DNA from: Synergistaceae bacterium
Lineage (GTDB): Bacteria; Synergistota; Synergistia; Synergistales; Aminobacteriaceae
Assembly (NCBI GenBank): GCA_017540085.1
Contig: JAFYBQ010000037.1
Location: forward strand, 62,001 to 126,000
Length of the DNA: 64,000 nt
Direction: 5' to 3'
This document shows, piece by piece, positions 52,345 through 60,781 of this stretch. Under the pieces are notes generated by a model, which was not told where the DNA came from, did no database searches, and saw only the letters and a program-made list of their open reading frames with translations. Both the position numbers and the translations under genes were made by a program. The stretch's first letter is position 1. Every line of letters starts with the position of its first letter.

Positions 52345-53451
52345 TTATTCCGCCGGAGCGGGCGCAGGGGTTTCCGCCGGAGCAGGTGCCGGGGCTTTCT
52401 GCGCGTTGTCGATTGCTGTTGCGGGCTTTGGCTTTGAGGCTTCTGCGACTTCTTCGAGGCTCTTCTCAAGAACAGTAGCGAGTCCGTTCGTTGCGTTGTC
52501 GATTCTCTTGTAGAGGTCTCTCACTCCCTGAATCGCTAACACATCGCTGAAGAATGAATTATCGTACTCAATCAGCTTCATTCCGCCTTTTACGAGGATT
52601 GCCTTGTTGCTCTTGTCGATCTCCTCAAGTTTCGGGCGCATTTCCTGCAATGCTTCAGCTACTGCCTTGTCGAGGACTGCTTTATGTTCGGGCTTGAGTG
52701 CCTTATAGATTTTGTCGTTGATGCAGATCTGATTGCAGTAGAGAATGTGATTCGTGCAGGCTAGGAATTTCTGTACTTCCTCAAAGTGCGCGCCCACGCA
52801 TGTGTCTGCGGCGTTCTCCTGAGCATTAACAGTACCGCTCTGAAGTGAGAAGTAAAGCTCGCCCCATGCTAACGGTGTAGGCTCCGCGCCGATTGCCGTC
52901 CAGAAGTCCATGTGATTCTTGTTCTCCATCGTACGAATCTGAAGTTTTGCGAAATCCGTCAATGTCTCCAAATCTTTATTGGCCGTCGCGAGTCTGTATG
53001 TTGCGTTCTGCATGAAGCCGAGAAGGTGAAGCCCGGCTTTTTCGTAAGCCGCTGACATTTTGCGGTGGAACTCTGAGTCGCCGTTCAAAACTTTGTCGAT
53101 CGTATCGCCGTCATATCTCGCAAATACCATCGGCAAGTCAAAAACTGCCATCTCAGGAATGAATGACACTATCGGGGCTGTCTGGCATACTGTGATAGCG
53201 ATATACCCCTTCTGAGCCTGACGGAGCAAATCAGCGTCCCCGCCTAATTCGCCGTTCGGGAAATAGTCAATGACGAGTCCGCAGTTCGCAGCCTTCACTT
53301 TCGCTTGAATGAGCTGTGCAAATACCTGGCCTGCCGCGCCTTTCGCTGTAGTGTCGGCGGTAACAAGCCACGTTTCATCAAATTCTGACGCTCCGAAAGC
53401 GCATGAGCCGAGCGCAAGAACTAACATAAGGGCAACGATAAATTTTCTCAT
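52345..53451 (-). CDS. dctP: TRAP transporter solute-binding protein DctP
   Basis: 368 residues with signal peptide MRKFIVALMLVLALGSCAFG. The extracytoplasmic binding domain shows IDYFPNGELGGDADLLRQAQ, the motif LQIRTMENKNHMDFWTAIGA (with the ligand carboxylate Arg), and AWGELYFSLQSGTVNAQENA. It captures an organic acid for DctM. The C-terminus has an Ala/Pro-rich tail (APAPAETPAPAPAE) not needed for binding. Last gene of the transport operon; the ligand is unknown, but see the linked catabolic genes. Confidence 0.93.
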   Translation of the reverse strand: MRKFIVALMLVLALGSCAFGASEFDETWLVTADTTAKGAAGQVFAQLIQAKVKAANCGLVIDYFPNGELGGDADLLRQAQKGYIAITVCQTAPIVSFIPEMAVFDLPMVFARYDGDTIDKVLNGDSEFHRKMSAAYEKAGLHLLGFMQNATYRLATANKDLETLTDFAKLQIRTMENKNHMDFWTAIGAEPTPLAWGELYFSLQSGTVNAQENAADTCVGAHFEEVQKFLACTNHILYCNQICINDKIYKALKPEHKAVLDKAVAEALQEMRPKLEEIDKSNKAILVKGGMKLIEYDNSFFSDVLAIQGVRDLYKRIDNATNGLATVLEKSLEEVAEASKPKPATAIDNAQKAPAPAPAETPAPAPAE

Positions 53452-53463
53452 GATTCACCCCTC

Positions 53464-54765
53464 CTAATATGCAAGCCACGTGCTTATCTCAGGAATGTAG
53501 ACAATCAGCGCCAATGAAAGCAAGAATGCCACGATAAACGGGAAAGCCCTCTTTGCGACATCCATCGGCTGATCCTGAGAGATATTTCCGGCCACAAACA
53601 AATCGAGTCCGAACGGAGGAGTCGCAAGCCCTATCGACAAGCAGCACACAAGGACAACGCCGAAATGTACCTCATCAACTCCGAGCATTTTCACAGCAGG
53701 AAGCAGGACGGGTGCGAGAATGATAATCGCCGGGCCTGTGTCCATAATCATGCCGAGAATCAAGAAGATTATTGTGCATATCGTGAGTACTGATGTCGAG
53801 CTGTGGAAGTTTGTGAGAATGAAATCCTGCACCGCTGATGTTGCATGTGTGAGCGACAGAACGCGCCCGAATGCCGTTGCGAATGCGAGAATGAATGCGA
53901 GTCCGCCGTAAGTTTTCACCGAGCTTGTGAGAAACGCAGGAAGAGCCGAGAAGCTGATTGTCCGCTCAATGAAGAGACATACAATAATCGCGTAGAAGAC
54001 CGAGACGACAGCCGCTTCCGTCGGTGTGAAGAATCCCGAATAAATACCGCCGAGAATGATTAACGGACACATTAACGCCCAGAAAGAATCCTTCAGCAGG
54101 GGCATGAATCCGTTTGCGCTGATTTCGTCAAGCCTTTTCTGTGTCTTCTCGTTAATCTCCGCTTTGTTGTCTTTGTTCGTAGCGCAGTAGAAAACAGCAT
54201 AGGCCATGAGGAACAATCCGATTAATATTCCGGGAAATACACCGCCCAAGAATAATTTTCCGGTTGAAACGCCCGTAGCCAGTGAGTAAAGGACGAAAGG
54301 GATCGACGGCGGAATGATGACTCCGAGCCCGCCCGCAACCGCGATTAATCCCGCCGCCCATGTCTTGTTGTAGCCAAGATCTACCATGAACGGAATGCAC
54401 ATTGCACCAACTGCCGCCGTTGTTGCAGGGCCTGAACCTGAAATAGCACCGTAGAACAAACACGTCAAAACTACCGCGCAGGGTACGCCGCCCGTGAATC
54501 TTCCGACAAAATACGAGAAGAAGTTAAAGAGCTTCTTTGAGATTCCGCCCTCGGCCATGATAACGCCGCCGAGAATGAACAGGGGAACCGCAAGAATCGG
54601 TGTTGAGTTTGCGCCGGATAATGTGTTGTCGACAATCTGAGGAATGACTCCGCCGCGTGCCATCATGAGAATGGGAGCGACTGAGCCGAGAATCATACTT
54701 ACCCCGATAGGTATCGAGAGTACTATTGCTACGAGAAATACTACGAATACGAGTAACGCCGCCAT
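53464..54765 (-). CDS. dctM: TRAP transporter large permease subunit DctM
   Basis: 433 residues with about twelve helices. Typical stretches are GVSMILGSVAPILMMARGG, IFVSPSxPF-like region IIPPSIPFVLYSLATGVSTG, FFTPTEAAVVSVFYAIIVC and GLATPPFGLDLFVAGNISQ. It is the Na+- or H+-coupled transport subunit of the TRAP system. DctQ, DctM and DctP are spaced by 3 and 12 bases. Confidence 0.93.
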   Translation of the reverse strand: MAALLVFVVFLVAIVLSIPIGVSMILGSVAPILMMARGGVIPQIVDNTLSGANSTPILAVPLFILGGVIMAEGGISKKLFNFFSYFVGRFTGGVPCAVVLTCLFYGAISGSGPATTAAVGAMCIPFMVDLGYNKTWAAGLIAVAGGLGVIIPPSIPFVLYSLATGVSTGKLFLGGVFPGILIGLFLMAYAVFYCATNKDNKAEINEKTQKRLDEISANGFMPLLKDSFWALMCPLIILGGIYSGFFTPTEAAVVSVFYAIIVCLFIERTISFSALPAFLTSSVKTYGGLAFILAFATAFGRVLSLTHATSAVQDFILTNFHSSTSVLTICTIIFLILGMIMDTGPAIIILAPVLLPAVKMLGVDEVHFGVVLVCCLSIGLATPPFGLDLFVAGNISQDQPMDVAKRAFPFIVAFLLSLALIVYIPEISTWLAY

Positions 54766-54768
54766 TGA

Positions 54769-55341
54769 TTACTTCGCCCCCTCTGACTTTGCAGCCGCTT
54801 CAAGTTCGGCCTTTGCGTCAAGCTGTGTCTGCTCAAGAGTCGTAAGCTCCCTCTCGTTAAACTTGCTGAGATGGATAAAGAACATCTGAACCGATCTGAG
54901 AGTCGCCAGGCAGAACCCGAAAAGCCCTACCGCGTACAGCCACCACATAGGCCAGTTCATAGCCGGGGAAGTCTCAGCTTTCGCGCCTTCAAGCATTTCA
55001 CCCTTAGCCCATTTGAGGCACTCTATGCAGTGATACGCAAGAAGAGCCATGCACACGCCTACGATTACATCAACGCATAAATTTATGACCTTGCGGACTT
55101 TTTCGGGGAGAAGGTCAATCACGACATTGACGCGGAGCATGTTTGCTTTTCTGACTGTGTAGGGAAGGGAGATAAATACGCTCATTATCCACATGAAGCG
55201 CGAGAACTCCTCAGCCCACGTAAGCGACGGCAGAAACGGAATCTTTCTGACGATAACCTGAAGCATCATGACACATGCAATCAGTATCAGAAATATGACC
55301 ATTAAGCACTCTTCAAAATGCTCATCAAGCCATTTGAACAT
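54769..55341 (-). CDS. dctQ: TRAP transporter small permease subunit DctQ
   Basis: 190 residues with four hydrophobic helices (starting about residue 10), the DctQ conserved motif TWAEEFSRFMWIMSVFISLP and a charged C-terminal tail. It pairs with DctM in the membrane. It is preceded by a terminator-like hairpin that separates it from the aldolase gene, though the strand and spacing keep it in the same locus. Confidence 0.9.
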   Translation of the reverse strand: MFKWLDEHFEECLMVIFLILIACVMMLQVIVRKIPFLPSLTWAEEFSRFMWIMSVFISLPYTVRKANMLRVNVVIDLLPEKVRKVINLCVDVIVGVCMALLAYHCIECLKWAKGEMLEGAKAETSPAMNWPMWWLYAVGLFGFCLATLRSVQMFFIHLSKFNERELTTLEQTQLDAKAELEAAAKSEGAK

Positions 55342-55377
55342 GTGTTAAATCCTCCTGACTGTGAAAAAATTAAACAA

Positions 55378-55400
55378 CCCCCCGCAAACCTCACAGGGGG
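55378..55400 (-). terminator. Terminator-like hairpin between aldolase and TRAP genes
   Basis: On the minus strand CCCCCTGTGAGGTTTGCGGGGG folds with a G/C-only 5-6 bp stem and is followed by TTGTTTAATTTTTT. Could attenuate TRAP expression relative to the enzymes. Confidence 0.6.
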
Positions 55401-55412
55401 AAATTTCCTGAA

Positions 55413-56339
55413 TTACTCCGACTGAGACGCGATTAAATCCTTTGACCGTCCTGCCCTCAGCACGTAGCTGTCTAAATCATGGCCGACAATCTCGCGAATC
55501 TTCCGGGACATTTCCATTACTTTAAGCACATCAACGCCCGTAGCAATTCCCATCTCATCAAGCATATTGATTACGTCCTCTGATGAGATATTGCCAGCCG
55601 CGCCGGGGACGAAAGGACATCCGCCGAGTCCGCCGAATGAAGCATCAAAGCGAGTCATTCCCGCCTGCATTGCCGCAAGAATATTCGCCATTGCCGCGCC
55701 TCTCGTGTTGTGGAAGTGAAGCCACCATGAAGCCTGCGGATATTTTTCCCGTACGTGCTTGCAGAGATCGTAGACCTGATTCGGGACTGCCTGCCCTGAA
55801 GCGTCAGACAGCGAAATTTCGTCAATTCCGACCTTCAGATAGGCTTCTATTATCGCGTCAACGTCTTCAACGGGAGTCCTGCCTTCCCACGGGGACGCAT
55901 ACGGCATTGAGATTGAGCCGGATATAGCTATGTGATTCTCGTTGGCCATCTTCACGCAGTCAGCAAAACCCGCAACGCTTTCCTCCGGGGTGCGGTTAAG
56001 GTTCTTGAGATTGTGCATACGGCTTGCGGAAACATTGAGCTTCACTTTCTTGCAGCCGCAATCTATAGCCCGCTGTACTCCGCGTGTGTTGGGAATGAGG
56101 GCGCGCAGTTCAACATCTGCAGGAATCTCGCCTATACGCTTGAATATCTCGTCAGTGTCGGCCATCTGAGGGACTCTTTTCGGGTGCATGAATGAGCCTA
56201 CCTCGATAACCTTATATCCCGCGTCAATGAAGCCCCGCAGGATTTCGAGCTTCTGCTCTGTGTTCGGGTAAACTTTCTCATTCTGTACGCCGTCGCGCAG
56301 ACCGACTTCACATATTGTTACTTTTTCGGGTAAATTCAT
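55413..56339 (-). CDS. HMG-CoA lyase-like aldolase
   Basis: 308 residues, TIM barrel. Motifs are TICEVGLRDGVQNEKVYPN (metal site), IEVGSFMHPKRVPQMADTDE, KKVKLNVSASRMHNLKNLN, and the signature GGLGGCPFVPGAAGN with the catalytic Cys. Members cleave 3-hydroxy-3-methylglutaryl-CoA, but the wider family includes hydroxyacyl-CoA lyases and aldolases with other substrates. Location beside aroD, aroE and a TRAP system suggests a downstream C-C cleavage step rather than leucine breakdown. Substrate uncertain. Confidence 0.87.
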   Translation of the reverse strand: MNLPEKVTICEVGLRDGVQNEKVYPNTEQKLEILRGFIDAGYKVIEVGSFMHPKRVPQMADTDEIFKRIGEIPADVELRALIPNTRGVQRAIDCGCKKVKLNVSASRMHNLKNLNRTPEESVAGFADCVKMANENHIAISGSISMPYASPWEGRTPVEDVDAIIEAYLKVGIDEISLSDASGQAVPNQVYDLCKHVREKYPQASWWLHFHNTRGAAMANILAAMQAGMTRFDASFGGLGGCPFVPGAAGNISSEDVINMLDEMGIATGVDVLKVMEMSRKIREIVGHDLDSYVLRAGRSKDLIASQSE

Positions 56340-56342
56340 CGC

Positions 56343-57134
56343 CTATGCACCTGCCTGTGCGTTATGTATTCTCGTGAGCATGTCTTTCAGCTCGCCGACC
56401 TGAATTTGACCGGGTGCGCTCACCTGACCTGCCGCCCCGAATGTCATACATGAGCCGGATAATTCACACGCAACACGGCTCATCATTCCGAGAGGCCCCA
56501 TCGAGATTGTGAGATAGGGACGGTCAGTAACATTCCCGAACTCAACGGACGCGGCAATCACGGCTAATACGTCCTCTTTTGACTTGGGCATTACGGCGGC
56601 TTTCGGGATGTCTGCTCCTGCTCCCTGCTGATGTCTGAGAGTCGTTACAATCTCGTTTGCATGTGGAGTCGCCGAGAAATTATGACGCGAACCGACAACG
56701 AGACAGCCTGCTTTGTGAATCTCGTCAACAAGTTTTGCAGAATAATTTGACGCGGGCGCGTTCCAGTCCGTAATGTTCCAGAACATTTCAACGTCAACCA
56801 AATCCGCGTCTCCGCTCTGAGCTACAGCCTTGTTTGCTGCCTGATAGTCTGAAAATGTCGGTGCAACTTCTCCGCCTTCAGGTTTCGTGCGAATCGTGAA
56901 AAGTATCGGCGTATCCTTCAGCACTCCGCGTAATTCTTTGAGGGTCTCCAAAAGTTTCGGCGTGTTGAACAAATCCTCGTAGAAATCCGCTCTCCACTCT
57001 ACCAAGTCAGCAGGAAGCCGTGTAATTTCGTCGGCCTTTGCGAGAATGTCAGCTTTTGTTTTTGCGACAATAGGGACGATTGTTTTCGGGACACCTGCGC
57101 CGAGTTCAACGCCCCGGATTGTGATTGCCTTCAT
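56343..57134 (-). CDS. aroD: Type I 3-dehydroquinate dehydratase AroD
   Basis: 263 residues. Type I signatures are ADLVEWRADFYED (EWR), GSRHNFSATP (catalytic His), DIPKAAVMPKSKED (Schiff-base Lys), ISMGPLGMMSRVACE, and the C-terminal FGAAGQVSAPGQIQVGEL. It converts 3-dehydroquinate to 3-dehydroshikimate, in biosynthesis or quinate breakdown. It begins three bases after the TIM-barrel gene stop. No other shikimate-pathway gene except aroE is in the window. Confidence 0.93.
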   Translation of the reverse strand: MKAITIRGVELGAGVPKTIVPIVAKTKADILAKADEITRLPADLVEWRADFYEDLFNTPKLLETLKELRGVLKDTPILFTIRTKPEGGEVAPTFSDYQAANKAVAQSGDADLVDVEMFWNITDWNAPASNYSAKLVDEIHKAGCLVVGSRHNFSATPHANEIVTTLRHQQGAGADIPKAAVMPKSKEDVLAVIAASVEFGNVTDRPYLTISMGPLGMMSRVACELSGSCMTFGAAGQVSAPGQIQVGELKDMLTRIHNAQAGA

Positions 57135-57137
57135 GAT

Positions 57138-57995
57138 TTAGTCGATACCGTTGGCGGCAAAATACTTCTTTGCCACATCGAGGCACTGTTTTGCGTGTCC
57201 AGCAACGCCGCGGGCTTTAATCTCAGCGAGATTCGGAAGCTCAATCGACAGCGGGATGTTGGGCATTGCCTTTACCATGTCAGCTATTGCCATTGCGCCT
57301 TCGCCCGGATACATTCTGCCTTCACGCGCCGTAAAGAGCATGAGGTCATCTTTGATGTTGTCGAGTACGGGGTCTCCGTTGGGCATGTCATCGGAGGGCT
57401 TTCCTGCGGGGCCGTCGCAGAGGTGAATGAAGCGGAAATATTTTCGCGGAGTCCTCGCAAGCTCTGAGCCAGTTACGCCTGCCCTGCCTGCGTGAAGTGT
57501 GTCGACCATCACGAAAACGTTATCCCTGTACAAGTCATCGATGAGGGAAATATCTTCCTGAAGGTTACGGACACCTGCCCAGGGAAGGAACTCAATGTTG
57601 AACATGAGTCCGAACTCTTTTGCCATGTCGGCGACTTTTCCGGCGGTCTCTGTGTACCATTTGCGGTCGCGTGTCCACACTGAGCCAAGTACGTCCGTTG
57701 CGCCTAATTTCGCGGCGGCCTCGAATGCGGGCTTGTACTCGTTGATGTCGAGGTCTTTGCGGATTCGTGCAAGCTCAATGTCCATCAGCGGCATGTCGTA
57801 TTCTTTGAGGGCGGCTTTGATGTCGGCGAAAAGTTTCGGGTCATCCTGCGGGAGGAATGAAGGCTCGCCGGGAAGGTGCATAGGAATTGTGCGGAGGCTC
57901 ACATAGTCATAGCCTGCTTCTTTTGCGATTTTGATCTGATCCATCGGATTTGTGCCGGGGATTGTGAGGTAAGCCAGTGAAAATTTACGTGCCAT
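57138..57995 (-). CDS. TIM-barrel sugar phosphate isomerase/epimerase (AP endonuclease 2 family)
   Basis: 285 residues from ATG 57995 (MARKFSLAYLTIPGTNPMDQ). The barrel fits the xylose isomerase-like/AP endonuclease 2 family, with metal-site strands IELARIRKDLD, FNIEFLPWAGV (Glu), VMVDTLHAGR (Asp, His), HLCDGPAG and LSIELPN (Glu). The family includes 3-dehydroshikimate dehydratases, which would fit between aroE and aroD. Many other activities are known, so this stays a hypothesis. The frame extends to 58043, but the ATG is at the usual family start. Confidence 0.82.
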   Translation of the reverse strand: MARKFSLAYLTIPGTNPMDQIKIAKEAGYDYVSLRTIPMHLPGEPSFLPQDDPKLFADIKAALKEYDMPLMDIELARIRKDLDINEYKPAFEAAAKLGATDVLGSVWTRDRKWYTETAGKVADMAKEFGLMFNIEFLPWAGVRNLQEDISLIDDLYRDNVFVMVDTLHAGRAGVTGSELARTPRKYFRFIHLCDGPAGKPSDDMPNGDPVLDNIKDDLMLFTAREGRMYPGEGAMAIADMVKAMPNIPLSIELPNLAEIKARGVAGHAKQCLDVAKKYFAANGID

Positions 57996-58029
57996 TTGTG
58001 AAACTCGTTCTCCTTTCAATGTAAATAAA

Positions 58030-58203
58030 TTTTGCGACCCCATCCGCGACCCCTCCGGCCTTCGGCCACCTCCCCTTTCGCAGGGGAGGCAAGAACACGG
58101 GCGAGTCCCTCGTCCCCCCTGCCAAGGGGGGAGGGAGCGACAGCGGAAGGGGGGTAGAATCCCCTGCCAAAGGGCTAGAAAGCGATAGCGGAAGGGGGGT
58201 AGA
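58030..58203 (+). repeat. GC-rich multi-hairpin repeat, copy D
   Basis: Consensus-like copy: CCTCCGGCCTTCGGCCACC, CCTCCCCTTTCGCAGGGGAGG, ACGGGCGAGTCCCTCGTCC, CCCCCTGCCAAGGGGGG, then a partly different tail with two AGCGACAGCGGAAGGGGGGTAG / AGCGATAGCGGAAGGGGGGTAG repeats. It lies between aroE and the TIM-barrel gene, both transcribed on the opposite strand. Confidence 0.85.
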
Positions 58204-58205
58204 CC

Positions 58206-59084
58206 TTACTTTCCTTCTTTTTCCTTCATGATTGTCTCAAGAGTCTGGCGCATTACGTCAAGCGGCACAGCCTGCCCGCCCGTCCACAACTGAATCTGCC
58301 GCAGTCCCTGATACAATGACATTCCGAGTCCGTTAATCGTTGTGCAGCCTACTTCAGCGGCTTCTTTGAGGAAACGTGTTGTAGCGGGATTATATGTCGC
58401 GTCAAAGCAAATGTGCGACGGCTTGAGGAATTTTTTGTCAACGCAGGTATATTCCTCTTTGCCCTTCATGCCGAGTCCCGAAAGGTTGAGGATAATATCT
58501 GTCTCATCGAGAGCCTTCTTGATTCCGGCCTCGTCAGCTGCTCTTACGGGTACGCAGACTCCGGGGTAGAACTTGTTGATTTCCTCGCTGAGAGTCTCGC
58601 ATTTCTCTGAACGTGAAGAGATGTAGATTTTCTTTGCGCCCTCGTTGGCAAGCTCAAGGCAAACGCTCCTGCCTGTGCCGCCCGCGCCGAATGAGAACAT
58701 AACTTTGTCTTTGATGACGCAGCCGTGCTCTTTGATGTCGCGCAGTGCTCCGTAGCCGTCTGTGTTGTAGCCGATGAGCTTTCCTGATTCTGTTTTGACG
58801 ACTGTGTTCGAGCTTCCGATTTTCTTGCAGAGGGGATCTAAATCGTCGAGGTACTGCATTACGGCTTCTTTGTTGGGCTTTGTTACGGCGCAGCCGAGAA
58901 ACGTGGGCATGTAGCGTATACCGTCAATGATTTCCTTCAAGTGCGTGCTGTCTGCCTCGCAGTAGCAGTACACCATGTTGAACCCTGCCGCCTGATACGC
59001 TGAGTTCTGCATTCTTGCGGCGAATGACTGACTCAGAGGCGTTCCGATAAGTGCGATAAGTCTGCTGTTAATATCAATCTGCAT
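58206..59084 (-). CDS. aroE: Shikimate/quinate dehydrogenase AroE family
   Basis: 292 residues. The substrate loop IGTPLSQSFAARMQNSAYQ, AVTKPNKEAVM (catalytic Lys), YNTDGYGALRDIKE, and the Rossmann motif FGAGGTGRSVCLELANEG are present. The product reduces 3-dehydroshikimate or oxidises shikimate/quinate. ATG 59084 follows GGAGCG; the open frame extends to 59519 only through antisense of the small peptide gene and should be ignored. Probably leads the catabolic operon, with a promoter upstream of 59084. Confidence 0.92.
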   Translation of the reverse strand: MQIDINSRLIALIGTPLSQSFAARMQNSAYQAAGFNMVYCYCEADSTHLKEIIDGIRYMPTFLGCAVTKPNKEAVMQYLDDLDPLCKKIGSSNTVVKTESGKLIGYNTDGYGALRDIKEHGCVIKDKVMFSFGAGGTGRSVCLELANEGAKKIYISSRSEKCETLSEEINKFYPGVCVPVRAADEAGIKKALDETDIILNLSGLGMKGKEEYTCVDKKFLKPSHICFDATYNPATTRFLKEAAEVGCTTINGLGMSLYQGLRQIQLWTGGQAVPLDVMRQTLETIMKEKEGK

Positions 59085-59217
59085 ACTATTAACGCTCCTG
59101 ACATATGAAATTTTGTTGAGAAATTTGTGATTGAACGTGATAATTTTATTCACACCGCGCAAAGAATGCAAACATAATTTTACTGGTATCGAAAAATTTT
59201 TGTGAAGGGTAAAAAAA

Positions 59218-59249
59218 ATTACCCCCGGTGTTTTTTGCCGGGAGCGTAA
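59218..59249. terminator. Bidirectional terminator between the terD pair and aroE
   Basis: ATTACCCCCGG pairs with CCGGGAGCGTAAT around TGTTTTTTG, with A-rich upstream and T-rich downstream flanks on both strands. Ends the small peptide gene on the minus strand. Confidence 0.8.
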
Positions 59250-59287
59250 TTTTTTCATTAGTATGTTTCTTATTGTGTACGCTGAAA

Positions 59288-59602
59288 TTATTTCTGTGTA
59301 GCTAACCCATATGCGATTACTGTTATAGCAGCACCAGCAACATGACCTGCAACCGCTGTAACACGCTCTCCTACAGGAGTAGCACCGATACTGGCACCCA
59401 CGATAGCAGCTCCCCCTATAATAGGTAATGCAAGACCGCCAGTGAAGAAAACCGCAGCAGCACCCAACAGACCACCGACTACACCGCCCACTGCCGTATC
59501 TCTGACAGCCTCTCCCCACGTCCTAGCGAGCGCAGGCTCAACGACCGCAAACATCATGACGCACACGACCAACAGCGCAACAACTTTTGACTTCTTCAAC
59601 AT
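59288..59602 (-). CDS. Secreted glycine/alanine-rich (Gly-zipper-like) small protein
   Basis: 104 residues. Signal peptide MLKKSKVVALLVVCVMMFAV, then VEPALA, is followed by a mature part rich in GxxxG spacing (VGGVVGGLLGAAAVFFTGGL, IIGGAAIVGASIGATPVGE), similar to glycine-zipper proteins, some bacteriocin-like or membrane-associated peptides. ATG 59602 has AGGAGG upstream. It lies 21 bases after terD and is probably co-transcribed. No bacteriocin transporter or immunity gene is seen, so function remains open. Confidence 0.72.
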   Translation of the reverse strand: MLKKSKVVALLVVCVMMFAVVEPALARTWGEAVRDTAVGGVVGGLLGAAAVFFTGGLALPIIGGAAIVGASIGATPVGERVTAVAGHVAGAAITVIAYGLATQK

Positions 59603-59623
59603 GATTATTCCTCCTCTCAAAAC

Positions 59624-60199
59624 TTAACGCCTGACCCCGTAAGTCTGACACAGCGCACTCAATCCGCCCTTGAACCCGGAGCCGATCGCATTGAACTTCC
59701 ATTCCCCCGAATGACGGTACAATTCTCCGACAACAACAGCAGTCTCAACCGAGAAATCCTCGCCCAAGTCATAGCGGATTAACTCTTTGCCGTTTGAGTC
59801 ATCTGCTATGCGTATGAATGCGTTTGAGACCTGGCCGAAATTCTGCCGACGTTCTTCCGCCTGGTATATCGTTACTGTGAATACTGCCTTGTCGATATTG
59901 CCGGGAATCTTGCTGAGGTCGATTCGTATCTGCTCATCATCGCCTTCACCTTCACCCGTCAAATTATCGCCCATGTGAATCACCGCGCCGGAATTGTGCT
60001 TCAAGTTCCTGTAGTACACAAAATCGTTGTCCGCTGTTACTTTGCCGTCAGCACCCAGAAGAAACACAGACGCGTCAAGGTCAAACGCCGAACCGCCATC
60101 ATATTTGTTGACATCCCAGCCGAGTCCGACAAGAATTTTTGACAGCCCCGGATTCCCTTTCGTGAGGTCAACTTTTTGCCCTTTGAGTAAATTTACCAT
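59624..60199 (-). CDS. terD: TerD-family stress/tellurium-resistance protein
   Basis: 191 residues. It matches TerD/Ter[70 protein letters not shown] (Ca2+-binding loop) and [20 protein letters not shown]. The family binds Ca2+ and is linked to tellurite, phage and envelope stress; only a single ter gene is here instead of the usual terZABCDE set. AAAGGAGG precedes the ATG. Confidence 0.93.
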   Translation of the reverse strand: MVNLLKGQKVDLTKGNPGLSKILVGLGWDVNKYDGGSAFDLDASVFLLGADGKVTADNDFVYYRNLKHNSGAVIHMGDNLTGEGEGDDEQIRIDLSKIPGNIDKAVFTVTIYQAEERRQNFGQVSNAFIRIADDSNGKELIRYDLGEDFSVETAVVVGELYRHSGEWKFNAIGSGFKGGLSALCQTYGVRR

Positions 60200-60511
60200 A
60201 CTGAAATATGCCTCCTTTGTTTTATTTGTTTGAACAACTGATGATATATACTGTCCGTTTCATTCCTCCTTTCAATGTACAAAACGTTGCGCCAAACAGC
60301 TCCAACTTCACGAAGAAACTACCCGGCGCAAGAGTAAAAGCACACAACTAATAATCATCTACCTTGCGCTATGCTATAATAACCGCAGGACAAGATACGA
60401 TTAAATGAGTCTCAGCTCACATTAATTGAGTGCTGAAAACATAAATTGATGAAATAGATTATAGCACAGAAAATTTCTTGTCCTTGTTTTTTATGTCTTC
60501 ATTTCATAATT
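60200..60511. other. Region upstream of terD: leader-type sequence
   Basis: No full gene is seen. On the minus strand, a 13-codon open frame ([13 protein letters not shown]) preceded by AAAGGAGGA lies between 60262 and 60221, just before terD; a leader peptide is possible. TATAAT appears at 60375-60380 (plus strand) without a good -35. The rest is AT-rich spacer. Confidence 0.3.
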
Positions 60512-60703
60512 TCACCGCAATAATTTATCCCAAGAGCTGAAATTCTGTAGTTGATTCCGATTCTCTTTCGTGGCATAATTACCCGCAACAATTTTCCCAA
60601 GAGGTGAAACAGTATGCGTAATCACAGAATCACTATCAGCATTCTTGAGGCCGTATGCTGTTGTCGTCCCTTCACATTCTAACTTCGCGCAAGTAAGTTC
60701 CAT
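60512..60703 (-). CDS. Possible small protein, unknown
   Basis: 63 residues from ATG 60703 (MELTCAKLECEGTTTAYGLK onward, ending SSWDKLLR). The composition looks protein-like, but there is no signal, membrane segment or recognised domain, and no strong ribosome site. The gene would lie alone between terD and cysK on the opposite strand to cysK. May be a fragment. Confidence 0.3.
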   Translation of the reverse strand: MELTCAKLECEGTTTAYGLKNADSDSVITHTVSPLGKIVAGNYATKENRNQLQNFSSWDKLLR

Positions 60704-60781
60704 TTTCACACACAAATTTTTCGTTCACGCCTGAGATTTAGCCAGGCAATTATCACATTAACACAAAAGGAGTCGTGTACC

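Noticed and set aside
58206-59519. Cys-rich N-terminal extension of the aroE frame
   Set aside because: The extension is antisense to the Gly/Ala-rich peptide gene and passes through the terminator; aroE has a clear ribosome site and family start at 59084.
60704-60781. SAM riboswitch or T-box before cysK
   Set aside because: Gap is under 80 bases and shows no conserved leader motifs.
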